A stretch of DNA of 64,000 nt from Legionella bozemanae (GTDB lineage: Bacteria; Pseudomonadota; Gammaproteobacteria; Legionellales; Legionellaceae): positions 1-64,000 of the forward strand of contig NZ_LBAW01000018.1 of NCBI RefSeq assembly GCF_001648595.1, read 5' to 3'. This document shows, piece by piece, positions 50,434 through 60,500 of the stretch. How positions within the stretch are numbered: the stretch's first letter is position 1; each line of letters begins with the position of its first letter. A program made the translations under genes and the position numbers. The notes under the pieces were generated by a model, which did no database searches, had not been told where the DNA came from, and worked only from the letters and a program-made list of their open reading frames with translations.

Positions 50434-51783
50434 ATGAAAACAAAGACCCAATTTGTCTGTAATCAATGTGCCGCAATTTTTAAGCAATGGGCTGGACAAT
50501 GCACCCATTGTGGCGCATGGAATTCGATTGCAGAAGAAGGTATGCCAGTAAATCGTAACTCGCGCAGCGGCTCATGGGCGAATCAACGTTCAGTAATCAC
50601 TGCCGTAGAAGATGTAGTGATGGATAATGAACTACGGATGGATTGTGGCTTATCTGAACTTAATAGAGTACTTGGCGGTGGTTTGGTGTATGGTTCTGTG
50701 GTTCTTATTGGAGGAGATCCGGGCATTGGTAAGTCCACGTTATTATTGCAGACGCTAGCTAATCTTTCTATGCAGGAGACTGTTTTATATGTAACGGGTG
50801 AGGAATCCTTGCAGCAAGTAGCGATGCGCGCCAAACGCTTGGGTTTGCCTTTGGCAGGTTTAAGACTTTTAGCGGAGACACAGGTTGAATCAATTATTGC
50901 TCAAGCACAAAAGGAAAACCCTAAAGTGATTGTGATTGATTCGATTCAAACTATTTTCACGGAAACCATAAGTTCTGCTCCGGGTGGAGTAAGTCAAGTG
51001 CGTGAATCAGCAGCACAATTAGTTCGTTTTGCCAAACTGACCCAGACAGCGGTATTTCTGGTGGGACATGTAACGAAAGAGGGTGCCTTAGCTGGGCCGC
51101 GGGTTTTAGAGCACATGGTGGATAGTGTTTTATATTTTGAAGGTCAAAGTGACAGCCGGTTTAGAGTGATTCGTGCTATTAAAAATCGTTTTGGCGCAGT
51201 CAACGAATTGGGTGTATTTGCCATGACCGATAAAGGCTTAAAAGAAGTGGCAAACCCTTCAGCGATTTTTTTATCGCGTCAACCTGAGCCTACTTCGGGT
51301 AGTGCAGTTATGGTAACTTGGGAAGGATCACGTCCTATGCTGGTTGAAGTCCAAGCGCTAGTTGATGAGGCGCACGGACAACAATCCAAACGCGTTACTG
51401 TTGGTCTTGAGTCCAATCGGTTGGCTATTTTACTTGCTGTCTTACATCGACACGGAGGAATTGCGACCTATGACCAAGATATTTTCATTAATGTAGTGGG
51501 TGGCGTCAAGGTAACAGAAACGGGTTCCGATTTAGCATTATTAGCTGCTGTAGTATCCAGTTTACGTAACCGGATTTTTGACCGGGAAACCATTATTTTT
51601 GGTGAGGTCGGTCTTGCTGGTGAAATTAGACCGGTACAAAGCGGGCAAGAACGATTAAAAGAAGCAGCAAAACACGGGTTTAAGCGTGCTATAGTGCCTT
51701 TTGCCAATGCCCCCAAGCAACATAATGCTTCAATGGTTATCGAACCTGTTAAATATTTGCATGAAGTTCTGGAAAAAATGTAG
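50434..51783 (+). CDS. radA: DNA repair protein RadA (Sms)
   Basis: A 449-residue RecA-like helicase that extends D-loops in recombination and natural transformation. The N-terminal zinc finger is FVCNQCAAIFKQWAGQCTHC. Walker A is GGDPGIGKSTLLLQ. The RadA-specific KNRFG motif is present (IKNRFGAVNELG), and the Lon-like C-terminal domain begins near residue 290. The frame opens at a TTG at 50395, but the ATG at 50434 (MKTKTQFVCNQC) aligns with the family start. Confidence 0.95.
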   Translation: MKTKTQFVCNQCAAIFKQWAGQCTHCGAWNSIAEEGMPVNRNSRSGSWANQRSVITAVEDVVMDNELRMDCGLSELNRVLGGGLVYGSVVLIGGDPGIGKSTLLLQTLANLSMQETVLYVTGEESLQQVAMRAKRLGLPLAGLRLLAETQVESIIAQAQKENPKVIVIDSIQTIFTETISSAPGGVSQVRESAAQLVRFAKLTQTAVFLVGHVTKEGALAGPRVLEHMVDSVLYFEGQSDSRFRVIRAIKNRFGAVNELGVFAMTDKGLKEVANPSAIFLSRQPEPTSGSAVMVTWEGSRPMLVEVQALVDEAHGQQSKRVTVGLESNRLAILLAVLHRHGGIATYDQDIFINVVGGVKVTETGSDLALLAAVVSSLRNRIFDRETIIFGEVGLAGEIRPVQSGQERLKEAAKHGFKRAIVPFANAPKQHNASMVIEPVKYLHEVLEKM

Positions 51784-51790
51784 TTCTTGA

Positions 51791-51873
51791 TTGTAGCCTG
51801 GGTGCAGCGCAGCGGAACCCGGGATCGGTAATATTGCATTCCCGGGTTCCGCTGCGCTGCACCCAGGCTACAA
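51791..51873. repeat. REPIN of the GTAGCCTGGG family
   Basis: TTGTAGCCTGGGTGCAGCGC...AACCCGGGA and its inverted copy are separated by about 15 bases, in the gap after radA. The arms match the family members at 31376 and 42096. Confidence 0.85.
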
Positions 51874-51963
51874 GGAGTATTGTTGTAACGCTTCAAAAAT
51901 TGATGCATGATAAAAATACAAAGTCTTTACCTTTTTGCTGTTTAATCAACAATAGGAGCAATG

Positions 51964-53898
51964 ATGACTTTTCCAGCCAAGCTAAAATTTGCATTTATGG
52001 ATATGCTAACCCGCAACAAAATTTCGTACACTCAGGGTTGGTCGAATTTTATGGGAAACGTACGTAATCCCTCTGCTGTGGTTGTTGATGTAGAAAATGA
52101 AGATCAGGTCCAATTGATCATGAAAGAAGTAAAACGAATGAATGAGAATCGGACTTCAAAAGATAAAATTACCTTAAGAGCTACTGCCGGTTGGGAAAAT
52201 AAAGAGAAATCTGAAGGCTGTTGCTTATTTCCCTGGTCTAAAGTTCAGGATGACAAATACGGTAAAGGGAGCTTTTCTTTTTCAGAAGTAGTAGGTGGCA
52301 GAGCCTCGCCTCAAGGTGAAGGTACAGACATTATTATTCGCTTCAAAAAGAAATATCATAAGGCGAAAGTTCTTGGGCCTCTTAATACCAAACCAACATG
52401 GTTTAATCCCAATAATCCAATACATCAGCTTCCTGCATCACTGGTCGAAGTAAACGCAGGAATGCAAATAGACGATTACTCAGAATTTTTGCGGAAACAT
52501 AATCTCTCTTCAACAACGCTCAGTATGCTCAGTTGGGCGAGCCTGGTGGGATTAGTAGGCACTGGTGGTCATGGCACCGGCCGTGATGAACCGGCTGTTA
52601 GTGGTTTGATTGAGTCAATAAAAGTGTGTGATATGGATGGAACTATTCGTGAATTAACTCCTGATCATCCTGATTTTCAAACGTTACGCGCAGCACACAG
52701 TGGCTTTTTAGGGGTTGTTCTTAGTGTGAAAATGCGTGCAGTGAAAGCATACAACTTACGCGAGACAATTACATTATTTCACAACACTGAAGAAATGAAA
52801 GGCAAACTGGGAGATATATTAAAGAATAATCACTATGTCAGTATTATGGGAATGCCAAGTTCTTCCAAGTCTGAGCTGAGTGAAAACATTCACCAATGGC
52901 AAGTGCGTATGTGGAATTTCACTACCGAGAAACCAACTCAAAATAGCAAAGCTACTTATCTGCCATCAATTACTTCGTTACTCCAGGAACTGGGAGTAAA
53001 ATTAGGTGAGGATTTGATGGATTTTCTTGTTAATTCGGACTTAAAAGTTTTGTTGCCGGAATTTATGTTAATTGCTGCTGCTCAATCCATTGAAGCGCGT
53101 GGGACAAAACCTATAGTTGATTTTGAAAACCATATTACGCATCCGCAAGTTGCTTTCCCCGAAGAACTCCGTGATGTCGATTATTTTATCCCTGTAAAAG
53201 ATGACAAGGCAGGGGAGCATTTGGAAAATATTTTGCAACAAATTGAACTGCAGGTAAACAAGGCGGCAAAACGTGGGGAATATCCGATTACTTATGCAGT
53301 GTACGTTCGCTATTTGAAAGGAACTAATGGTGGGTTGTCTACAACCAGTACGAGTGCTCAAGATGAGCATGTTATTGCTTTGGATGTTGTGACTCATCCT
53401 CAAGCACAAGGCATTGCTCGTTTTGAAAAAGAATTTTTAGCGTTTTTAAAAGAACAAAAATTAGAAGTAAGAAATCATTTAGGTAAAAATTTTCCAGCTG
53501 GCGTGGTTCATTATGCTCAATTTTTGGACTCTAAAAACATGAAGCAATTTATAGAAGCGGCAGAACGCTGGAATGCAACACCCAACAAGGATGATGGCGC
53601 AGAACGTTTGGCTATGGCTCCTTATTACACAAATTATTTCCAGGAAATGCTTGATTTGAGTCCAAGTTTGGAAAGCGAGCTGGAGAAGAAGAGTATCGTA
53701 GGGGAAAATCTTGCACCAAAAACAGAACCAATAGAATATACTAAAGAGGAATATGTAACATTTTTAACTCGTTTATGTGACGTAGTTGACTTAATGCCAA
53801 TACAGGGTGAGGCAGCAAAAAATGCCAAGGCGACTTTTTTAAAGACGTGCCAGCATGAATTGGAAAATCGAAGGCTACGTGATTTGGTTATTGCTTAA
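51964..53898 (+). CDS. FAD-linked oxidase (vanillyl-alcohol oxidase/aldonolactone oxidase type)
   Basis: A 644-residue protein. The N-terminal PCMH-type FAD domain begins near residue 30 (RNPSAVVVDVENEDQVQLIM) and includes LVEVNAGMQIDDYSEFLRKH and VGLVGTGGHGTGRDEPAVSG, the pyrophosphate-binding loop of sugar-lactone oxidases. An ALO-like C-terminal cap follows with ITYAVYVRYLKG. It is longer than usual members, with an insertion around 70-150. AGGAG is five bases before the ATG at 51964; an ATG at 51961 is also in frame. Cytosolic or translocated location is unclear, and the substrate is unknown. Confidence 0.75.
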   Translation: MTFPAKLKFAFMDMLTRNKISYTQGWSNFMGNVRNPSAVVVDVENEDQVQLIMKEVKRMNENRTSKDKITLRATAGWENKEKSEGCCLFPWSKVQDDKYGKGSFSFSEVVGGRASPQGEGTDIIIRFKKKYHKAKVLGPLNTKPTWFNPNNPIHQLPASLVEVNAGMQIDDYSEFLRKHNLSSTTLSMLSWASLVGLVGTGGHGTGRDEPAVSGLIESIKVCDMDGTIRELTPDHPDFQTLRAAHSGFLGVVLSVKMRAVKAYNLRETITLFHNTEEMKGKLGDILKNNHYVSIMGMPSSSKSELSENIHQWQVRMWNFTTEKPTQNSKATYLPSITSLLQELGVKLGEDLMDFLVNSDLKVLLPEFMLIAAAQSIEARGTKPIVDFENHITHPQVAFPEELRDVDYFIPVKDDKAGEHLENILQQIELQVNKAAKRGEYPITYAVYVRYLKGTNGGLSTTSTSAQDEHVIALDVVTHPQAQGIARFEKEFLAFLKEQKLEVRNHLGKNFPAGVVHYAQFLDSKNMKQFIEAAERWNATPNKDDGAERLAMAPYYTNYFQEMLDLSPSLESELEKKSIVGENLAPKTEPIEYTKEEYVTFLTRLCDVVDLMPIQGEAAKNAKATFLKTCQHELENRRLRDLVIA

Positions 53899-54305
53899 AT
53901 TTGGAAGATGGTATTCCTGCGAAACAGGAATCTATTGGTTGAGCATTGTCAATATAAAAATGGATCCCCGCCTGCGCGGGGATGACCGATTTGAGTAAAG
54001 TTAAATACTAAATACTCTTCGCTTGGCGACTATGGGACATAGAGGCAAGGTTAAATCGGCGAAGTACAGAGCAAGGCATGCAGACTTTTGATTAGGCTTT
54101 GTTAAAATTATATCGGGATGGAGCAATTTCCAAGGAAAATGCAATTAAATATGCTGATTCAAAAAATAATGTTGGTCTGCAAATTCGTTTAAATAGCGCA
54201 GACTTTGATTTACAAGCTGATAATCTGACTATAGAAGGTGATTGATTTTTTTGATCTCTGTGTTAAAATTTAGCGCAATTTGATTTCGATTATGATCTAT
54301 GATTC
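53899..54305. other. Intergenic gap with small palindromes and a gene remnant
   Basis: The left part holds two short palindromes, ATTCCTGCGAAACAGGAAT near 53912 and ATCCCCGCCTGCGCGGGGAT near 53973. The right part holds the pilT/pilU-like remnant listed separately. The last 60 bases are AT-rich and probably contain the promoter of the ankyrin gene. Confidence 0.5.
54096..54245 (+). pseudogene. Remnant of a PilT/PilU-type twitching ATPase C-terminus
   Basis: A 49-codon frame, with a stop codon just upstream and no start, reads LYRDGAISKENAIKYADSKN then NVGLQIRL. This matches the C-terminal end of type IV pilus retraction ATPases (pattern L-Y-x-x-G-x-I-S-x-E-x-A-x-x-x-A-D-S-x-N-x-x-x-L-x-I-x-L). 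It ends LTIEGD-stop. The rest of the gene is absent, so this is a fragment left by deletion or rearrangement. Confidence 0.6.
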
Positions 54306-56219
54306 ATGCCTGAATTTTTCCAACTTGAAGACATTGAGCTAGGTCCTGCTTCACATGCAACGGGTCATGAAACGTATCTACATGCGATATATACTCCTCC
54401 CAATAAAAAAAGACCTCCTTATCGAGTCATTTGTAAGAAAAATAAATATGGTCGCGCTGAACTTTCTCGTTTGGAAGTGATGTTTGGTCAATTAGCTCGT
54501 CTGCTTTTATTATCTAATTTGACGCCTCCCAGCAATTTGGTGGTAGATGCCCACAATAATATTAAGGGTTTGGCAGTGGAGCATCTTGGCTATACCATCG
54601 CAAACAAGGAAGGCTCAGGTACCTTTTTTTATGCTTTTAAGGACAAAGAAACAGGATGTGACTATGTCCCTCCAGCACAATGCGATGATCCTACCCAAAT
54701 ACCCATTTATTTTATGGATAAAGTGCCTCAGGGGTTTTATGCACGTTTAGTCGAAGCGGAGATAGATGATAAGTTAACCATTGATTATGAGTCCTTAGCC
54801 AGTATTCTCGCTACTTCCTATGCCTTGGAAGAGGATGATTTACATAAGGGAAATTATGGTTTTTATCTGGTAGATCGAGGAGGAAAACCCCAGGTAGTAT
54901 TCTTCAAAATTGATCATGATTTGATGTTTGTAGACAGCATCATGGGGTTTCATACCCGTCGTCCTTTCCATTTATTGCATGGCGCTCATGCTTTTGACAT
55001 CACAAAAAGTGATCTCAAATCTCTGGTGTGCTTAACCAATTCATCTAATTCCTATTGGCCCACAAAATTTGGTTATATTTCTAATCCTTTTGACAATAAA
55101 GAATGTCATAATTATGCCGATATTAATGCTTTTTCCCGGTTACTCAATAATCCTCAATTTATTCAAGCGAAATGGAAGTCTTTTTTTAAGCATATTTTAA
55201 TTCCGAATGAGCTCATAGTGCAGACATTAGAGGAATGTGCTGATACGACGAAAGCCCAAGATCGGGCAGAGGTTGCTTTAATGACTCAAACTGCCATGGC
55301 ACGGCTTGCACGTTTGCGGGCAGCACTGTTTTCGATAAAAGAATTCCGTACGTATGTGTGCGGATTAGATCAAAAACAATTCGATGCTTTATTGAAAGAA
55401 ATCATTCCGCCAAATTTGACTGAGACGCTTGGGAAAGAAGTTCAGAAGTCTTTTACTCAATATCGAGATTTATGTAAAGAACCCCATGGATTTGAAAAGG
55501 GGGATACGCCGCTACATACAGCAATTAAGCTGGGTGAATATCGTTACGAAGAAACTTTAAGCATGTTTAGCGAGTTTATCAATGTAAAAAACAAAGCAGG
55601 TAAAACTCCTTTGGATATTGCATTGGAACGGGTGAGAGCTGGAAACACTGAGGAACATGATGTACGCAAAAATGCAAAGCTAATCAGTAAGCATTTAATA
55701 GAAAATGGAGCGGACACCACGAAATATCCCAGTCTTATTCCAATAATTCGCTCTTATTCTTTTAAAAATCCTTATCTGGAAGGAATTAATGCAAGCATGC
55801 ACTATAGAGACTTTAAAGATATTTTAACCCGGATAGGTGAGGATCATCGATTTTGTCTCAAATTTAAAAAGAATTTGGCACGCGAATGCATTGAGCAGTT
55901 TATCAAAGTAAACGAGGGGCGCCCTGACTTTGAAAGCCGATTGGAGCGATTAAGAGACGATATAAATGGGTATTCATCCGAAGAAGAATCTGCAGGCGTA
56001 AAATATATACGTCAGTTACGCAGCCGGTTCTGGATTATTCGCCAGCTGCGAGGGTTGTATGGCTGGACTTCAACTCAATGGGAAATTCATACCATGATAA
56101 ACAAAGCGCTGCTAGAGAAAAAAGTCAAGGAACCCAGTTCTTTTTCATTCTTTTCTTGCAGTAATGAAATGGAAAACCCCATTACTCCTGACTCGCAGAG
56201 TCCATGTTTCGCAATGTAA
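54306..56219 (+). CDS. Ankyrin-repeat effector with lipid-kinase-like core, AnkK/LegA5-like
   Basis: A 637-residue protein. The N-terminal half resembles a minimal PI3/PI4-kinase catalytic core: EEDDLHKGNYG gives the Asp178-x-His180-x-x-Asn183 catalytic loop, and FKIDHDLMF gives Asp203-His-Asp205 in the place of the DFG motif. An upstream Lys (RVICKKNKYG) may bind ATP. Around 399-445 is an ankyrin pair, GDTPLHTAIKLGEYRYEETL then NKAGKTPLDIALE. In L. pneumophila AnkK/LegA5 is a Dot/Icm effector reported to make phosphoinositides, and gene order here is consistent. No clear ribosome site precedes the ATG. Confidence 0.7.
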   Translation: MPEFFQLEDIELGPASHATGHETYLHAIYTPPNKKRPPYRVICKKNKYGRAELSRLEVMFGQLARLLLLSNLTPPSNLVVDAHNNIKGLAVEHLGYTIANKEGSGTFFYAFKDKETGCDYVPPAQCDDPTQIPIYFMDKVPQGFYARLVEAEIDDKLTIDYESLASILATSYALEEDDLHKGNYGFYLVDRGGKPQVVFFKIDHDLMFVDSIMGFHTRRPFHLLHGAHAFDITKSDLKSLVCLTNSSNSYWPTKFGYISNPFDNKECHNYADINAFSRLLNNPQFIQAKWKSFFKHILIPNELIVQTLEECADTTKAQDRAEVALMTQTAMARLARLRAALFSIKEFRTYVCGLDQKQFDALLKEIIPPNLTETLGKEVQKSFTQYRDLCKEPHGFEKGDTPLHTAIKLGEYRYEETLSMFSEFINVKNKAGKTPLDIALERVRAGNTEEHDVRKNAKLISKHLIENGADTTKYPSLIPIIRSYSFKNPYLEGINASMHYRDFKDILTRIGEDHRFCLKFKKNLARECIEQFIKVNEGRPDFESRLERLRDDINGYSSEEESAGVKYIRQLRSRFWIIRQLRGLYGWTSTQWEIHTMINKALLEKKVKEPSSFSFFSCSNEMENPITPDSQSPCFAM

Positions 56220-56233
56220 TGTAAACAGTGTAA

Positions 56234-56337
56234 AATGTAGCCTGGGTGAAGGCAAAGCCGTAACCCGGGGTTTCGGTTTCGGACTAGGAATAACTCTCAA
56301 AACCCGAGTTCCGCTGCGCTGCACCCGGGCTACATTA
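56234..56337. repeat. RAYT-flanking REPIN, left copy
   Basis: AATGTAGCCTGGGTGAAGGC...CACCCGGGCTACATTA is a long palindromic unit holding an internal TTTCGGACTAGGAATAACTC segment. The same sequence recurs in inverted orientation at 56955-57051. The stop codon of the transposase gene (TAG at 56330-56332) is supplied by this repeat. Confidence 0.85.
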
Positions 56338-56857
56338 CCTCACCAAAGCTTCCTTCAAAAGATGTTCCTCCCCAATTTTTGTCAATAATCCCTTTACTAA
56401 TAAATCGATGAATGCTGGAATATGGCCATTGAGTAGGTACCTCCACCAATCCATGTTTTACTGGATTATAATGAATGTACTCAATATGCTTTTGATAATC
56501 TATTTCATTCCTTATTCGATGCTCCCAAAATCTTCTTTGCCATAAGTTGTATTCGCCTCTTTGATTAGGAAGCAGGGGTAATCCAGATTTTACTAAGGAA
56601 CGAGTAAAATGAGCTTTTATTAAAAGCCAGCGTCGAGAGTAATCAAAATCGTTATAGGGTAATTGCCATATTACATGCAAATGTTCCGGTAATATAACAA
56701 AAGCAGGCATCTCAAAATGTGCATTTTTACGAACCTCTCTAAATGAATTGCCTAAATCTCGGATGTGCGATGTGAGTAAACTTGAGTATCTGTCACGTAA
56801 TGTTAGAGTAAAAAAGTACGTACCGCCTGCGGTAAGGTCACGTCGATAATGAACCAT
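56330..56857 (-). CDS. REP-associated tyrosine transposase (RAYT)
   Basis: A 175-residue Y1 single-strand DNA transposase related to TnpA of the IS200/IS605 group. The HUH metal site is PEHLHVIWQLP (His59, His61) and the catalytic tyrosine lies in EYIHYNPVKHGLVEV (Tyr127). YRRDLTAGGTYFFTLTLRDR is the RAYT-type N-terminal strand. It is full length for the family and appears intact. It is bracketed by inverted REPINs, and related palindromes lie across the window, which suggests it can mobilise or once mobilised them. Unlike an insertion sequence, RAYTs are usually single-copy. Confidence 0.93.
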   Translation of the reverse strand: MVHYRRDLTAGGTYFFTLTLRDRYSSLLTSHIRDLGNSFREVRKNAHFEMPAFVILPEHLHVIWQLPYNDFDYSRRWLLIKAHFTRSLVKSGLPLLPNQRGEYNLWQRRFWEHRIRNEIDYQKHIEYIHYNPVKHGLVEVPTQWPYSSIHRFISKGIIDKNWGGTSFEGSFGEVM

Positions 56858-56954
56858 ATTTGTTGAAAAAGGTTGGATTTTCCATGTGTTCAGAATATCA
56901 AAAAGGTAGGAAAATAAGAAGCAATGCCTAGGCTACACGTTGATGTTCGTAATG

Positions 56955-57051
56955 TAATGTAGCCCGTGCAGCGCAGCGGAACCCGGGTTTTGAGAGTTAT
57001 TCCTAGTCCGAAACCCCGGGTTACGGCTTTGCCTTCACCCAGGCTACATTA
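56955..57051. repeat. RAYT-flanking REPIN, right copy
   Basis: TAATGTAGCCCGTGCAGCGC...CACCCAGGCTACATTA. Read on the other strand it is almost identical to the left copy, with the shared internal GAGTTATTCCTAGTCCGAAA on this strand. It ends just before the next gene's stop. Confidence 0.85.
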
Positions 57052-57059
57052 AATCGGGG

Positions 57060-57365
57060 CTAATGAGTTTGCATTTGTCCCAAGCGGAAGGGATAATCAT
57101 GCCGGCAACGGGCGTATGCGGCGCCAATCTTCGTCGGATTGGGATAAAATGCATAGTGGGTGGCTTTATACGCACAGCAGGGGACTGCACTGACAAAACA
57201 ACCTCTTTTCGCGTTCCAGCGATAATGGCCATCTTCTGCAAGCTGCAATGTTCTGCCATCAAAACAGACATAACGAGGTTGTGAAGGAATCTCGCCAATA
57301 ACACAACCTTGAGCATAAGCAAAATGTGTTAATGTTAAGAAAAAGCCAAATAGTATGATTTTCAT
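57060..57365 (-). CDS. Small secreted cysteine-rich protein
   Basis: A 101-residue protein from the ATG at 57365, with AAAGGA upstream. The first ~18 residues (MKIILFGFFLTLTHFAYA) are a signal peptide with an Ala-x-Ala-like cleavage site. The mature part has six Cys (GCV, VCF, GCF, PCC, RCR) and could form three disulphide bonds in the periplasm. QPRYVCFDGRTLQLAEDGHY is a distinctive stretch. I do not recognise the family. Confidence 0.6.
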   Translation of the reverse strand: MKIILFGFFLTLTHFAYAQGCVIGEIPSQPRYVCFDGRTLQLAEDGHYRWNAKRGCFVSAVPCCAYKATHYAFYPNPTKIGAAYARCRHDYPFRLGQMQTH

Positions 57366-57521
57366 CACTTAATCCTTTAATCTTGCTATACTAATGTTAT
57401 AACGTTAGTTCATCTTACTGCCTTTATTCAAGCGGGATGTACTTTTTACGATGAAAATTTAAGGTTTATTTAATAAAATAAGTTTAAAATAGATACATAA
57501 TAGTTTGTGGAGTATGTAATT

Positions 57522-60500
57522 ATGGCTACAAAAAATGCTCAGCTTTTACTCGCACTAAAAAATTCTACTGAATTAGGAAAACAAAAACCACTAGATAGAA
57601 ATAAGGCATTAGACGAGATACTGGCGGTTGAACTTGGTACTCCAATTACACCTGAGCAGGCAGAAAAATTTAAAACTGCAGTAATAAAACATCTAGATTT
57701 TTGGATAGCAGTTGACGCACGAGTAAAACCAGATGGTTTTTCTGTCTGGGCTAACTGGGCTCCGAAAGTTCTTGGTGGAAAGAGTTCAACGGACAACCAT
57801 AAAACAAATGATTTTCTAGATACAAATGATTTATTGGATACTTTTCTACAAATGAAACAAGCTGCTGCCGAAGAGCGCGTAAAGTTCGGCTTATCAAGTG
57901 CAGATGAGAACGTTTTAATTGATATTTTAAAACATAATGGACAACAATGCAGAGAGTACTTGGCAGAAAAATTACGTTCAGAAGTTAAACTCAATGAAAT
58001 ACCTGGATGGGATCCGTCTAATGAAAATGTTCTCTCTACAGCTGCATTAATGAATATTAAAACAGAAGCGGCAAATGATTTATTATTAAAGTTACTTGAT
58101 AAACCTGATCTGAAAGAATCTAAGATATTTAAAAAATTAATAGATGCGCATACTTCAGGTGTTACTGCGAATGTTCAAGCAGCTGCAAGAGAGCTTGCTA
58201 AAGAAGCAGGAATAGTAGATCCAACTGCACTCGATGCTTTCGCGAAAGCTTTAACTAAAGATTTAACTAAAGCGATAACTGATAAGGCTGACGCTCGCCA
58301 CAAGGCATTGGAAAAGGCTGAGCATTTAGCGGAATTTAAACAACAACTTAAAGATTATGAATCTAAGCTTACGCCTGATGTTCTGGTGGGTAAAGGAGCT
58401 CTCTTAAATAGGAATGATGGAGCTTTCCTAACTGAGCTTTGCTCTGTGCATGAATTACCTGCTGGTCCTTATAACAATGGACTTATTCAGGCGGAGCCTG
58501 AGATTCAAAATCTTGTAAAAGAAATGCATAAGCGTTTATGTGCAAAATATGTGGAAGAAAAATTAAAAAGAGTTGCGGCGCCTATAAATGTAGTTCATAT
58601 GGCAGATGCAATTAAAGAAAACAGAGGGGGGGGGCATTTAAAAACTGCGTTACAACAGTTTATTCCTGGTGAAGGTGAAATACATGATAGAGCTGTATTG
58701 GAGTCTTCAGCAAAATTTAAAGCGGCTTTAGTAAAAAGGTATGTAAAGGAATTGACGGGTACGCCTAACAAAGCACTTCTTGAAAAGCTTGCCAAACCAG
58801 AAACAGATATTAAGGAAATTAGAAGAGAGTTAGCAGCAAAAATAGCTAATGGTGTTACCCATGAGCATTTAGAGTGCCTGCAAGACGTTGATCTAAAGGA
58901 GATAAAAGAACATGCTCGTCTTGAAGCGTTTAAGTTGTTAGTTGGCGAAGGAAATCATTCTAAATTAATCGCCGCATTTAGTTCGTTACCTGATAAGAAG
59001 CAACAGGAACTCCTTAACCTTAAGCCTGAGAACTTACGTTTTATATTGAACGCACAGACTAAAGAACAACTCAAGCATTATTTGGGAAAGGATGTTAACG
59101 GCAAAGATGATTACCTTGATGGGATAGTTACAGAAAATAAAAACAATGCCTTTTTTAAACAAATAAATAATACTGAAATAGCAAAAATTTTGGCGAGTTT
59201 TGATAAACCACCTATCACGGATATGAACGATGCCAAAGTTAAAAAGATTAATGATTTTTTATTTAGTAAGCGTGGTGATGATTTAGCCCAGCATGCTGAT
59301 TATAGCGCGGTGATTAATAAGCTTTTTAAAAAATCAGGAATAGCAGATAATGTTGCTAACCGAAAAGCTTTTTATAACGCATTTAATTTAAATGATAATG
59401 GGACCGCTTTTACTACTCCACCAGGAGTCTCTGCTACCAATACAGTTACCGATAGAATCAAAAGAGACCATGGTTACAACCAGCTCTTGCACACTAAGTT
59501 GAATGCAGTTAGAACGACACCTCCTCTCCAGCCTGGTTATGAAAAATTATTGGATGTCTTATTAAGGGTAGAAAAAACAGCCCAATTTAATCCTGATCAC
59601 ACAAATTCAGATGATGTACGCGATAAATTTTATAATAGTCCGACTTTAGAGGCGTTTCTTGCCGAGCCTGAGGTGGCAACAATAAGGGATAAGCTCAAAG
59701 AGACGCTTTCTTCTGATGAATTTAATGCAATACGAAAAGAACTCAAGGCCAATAAAGCTGCAAGTAACGATCATAATGCTACTGCTCAATTAGAGAAAGA
59801 TATCAAGGAAGGACAAAAAGCACATAAGCAGATTTCTGAAAAGACGCTAGCACTTTTCGAGCGTATGCAGAAGATAAGGGTTATTCGTGGAATTAGTGCT
59901 GAGCTAGGTGTCAATGGTGCCAAGGCTCCTGAATTCGTAGGGCTATCCCAGGAAAAACTTAGGGGCTTTGATAATAACTATAAGAAATTACAAAAAGAGT
60001 GCTTGGATAGCATTGCATACTTAGAACAAGCTCAAAAAGAGCTTGAGGCGCTTAAACCTACAATCCCTGTTAGGCTAACTCCTCCTCCTCCCGCTACGGC
60101 AAAACAAATAAAAGAGCGTGACGAGGTAATTAAGAATGCAAGAGCTTTAGAAAAAGATATTGATCAAAGACTTAATATAATTCAAGTCCGATTAGATGAT
60201 TATAGAAAGGTCTATAAGGTAACAACCGAAGAGATATTACCTGCTCTTGAAAAAGCATCTAGAAGCTCTGAGAGAGTAACATATCAAGCTCCAGATCTTA
60301 CTATCGGTCGTCGGAGCCGTCAAAATGCTTTGGATATGGGGCATAAATATACACTACATGATCCAAACATCATCGCCGAGCCAAAACCTCGGAACACTGG
60401 GGTTACGACTAATACGGATCCAACGTCACTTTTTCAAGCAACAGGAAAACCAGATCCTGGCGAGGTGATTTGCTTTGATACAAAAAAACCAGCAACAATC

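Noticed and set aside
29511..57051. Dispersed ~30-bp repeats as a CRISPR array
   Set aside because: Copies are far apart, self-complementary and lack regular spacers or cas genes; they are REP/REPIN elements.
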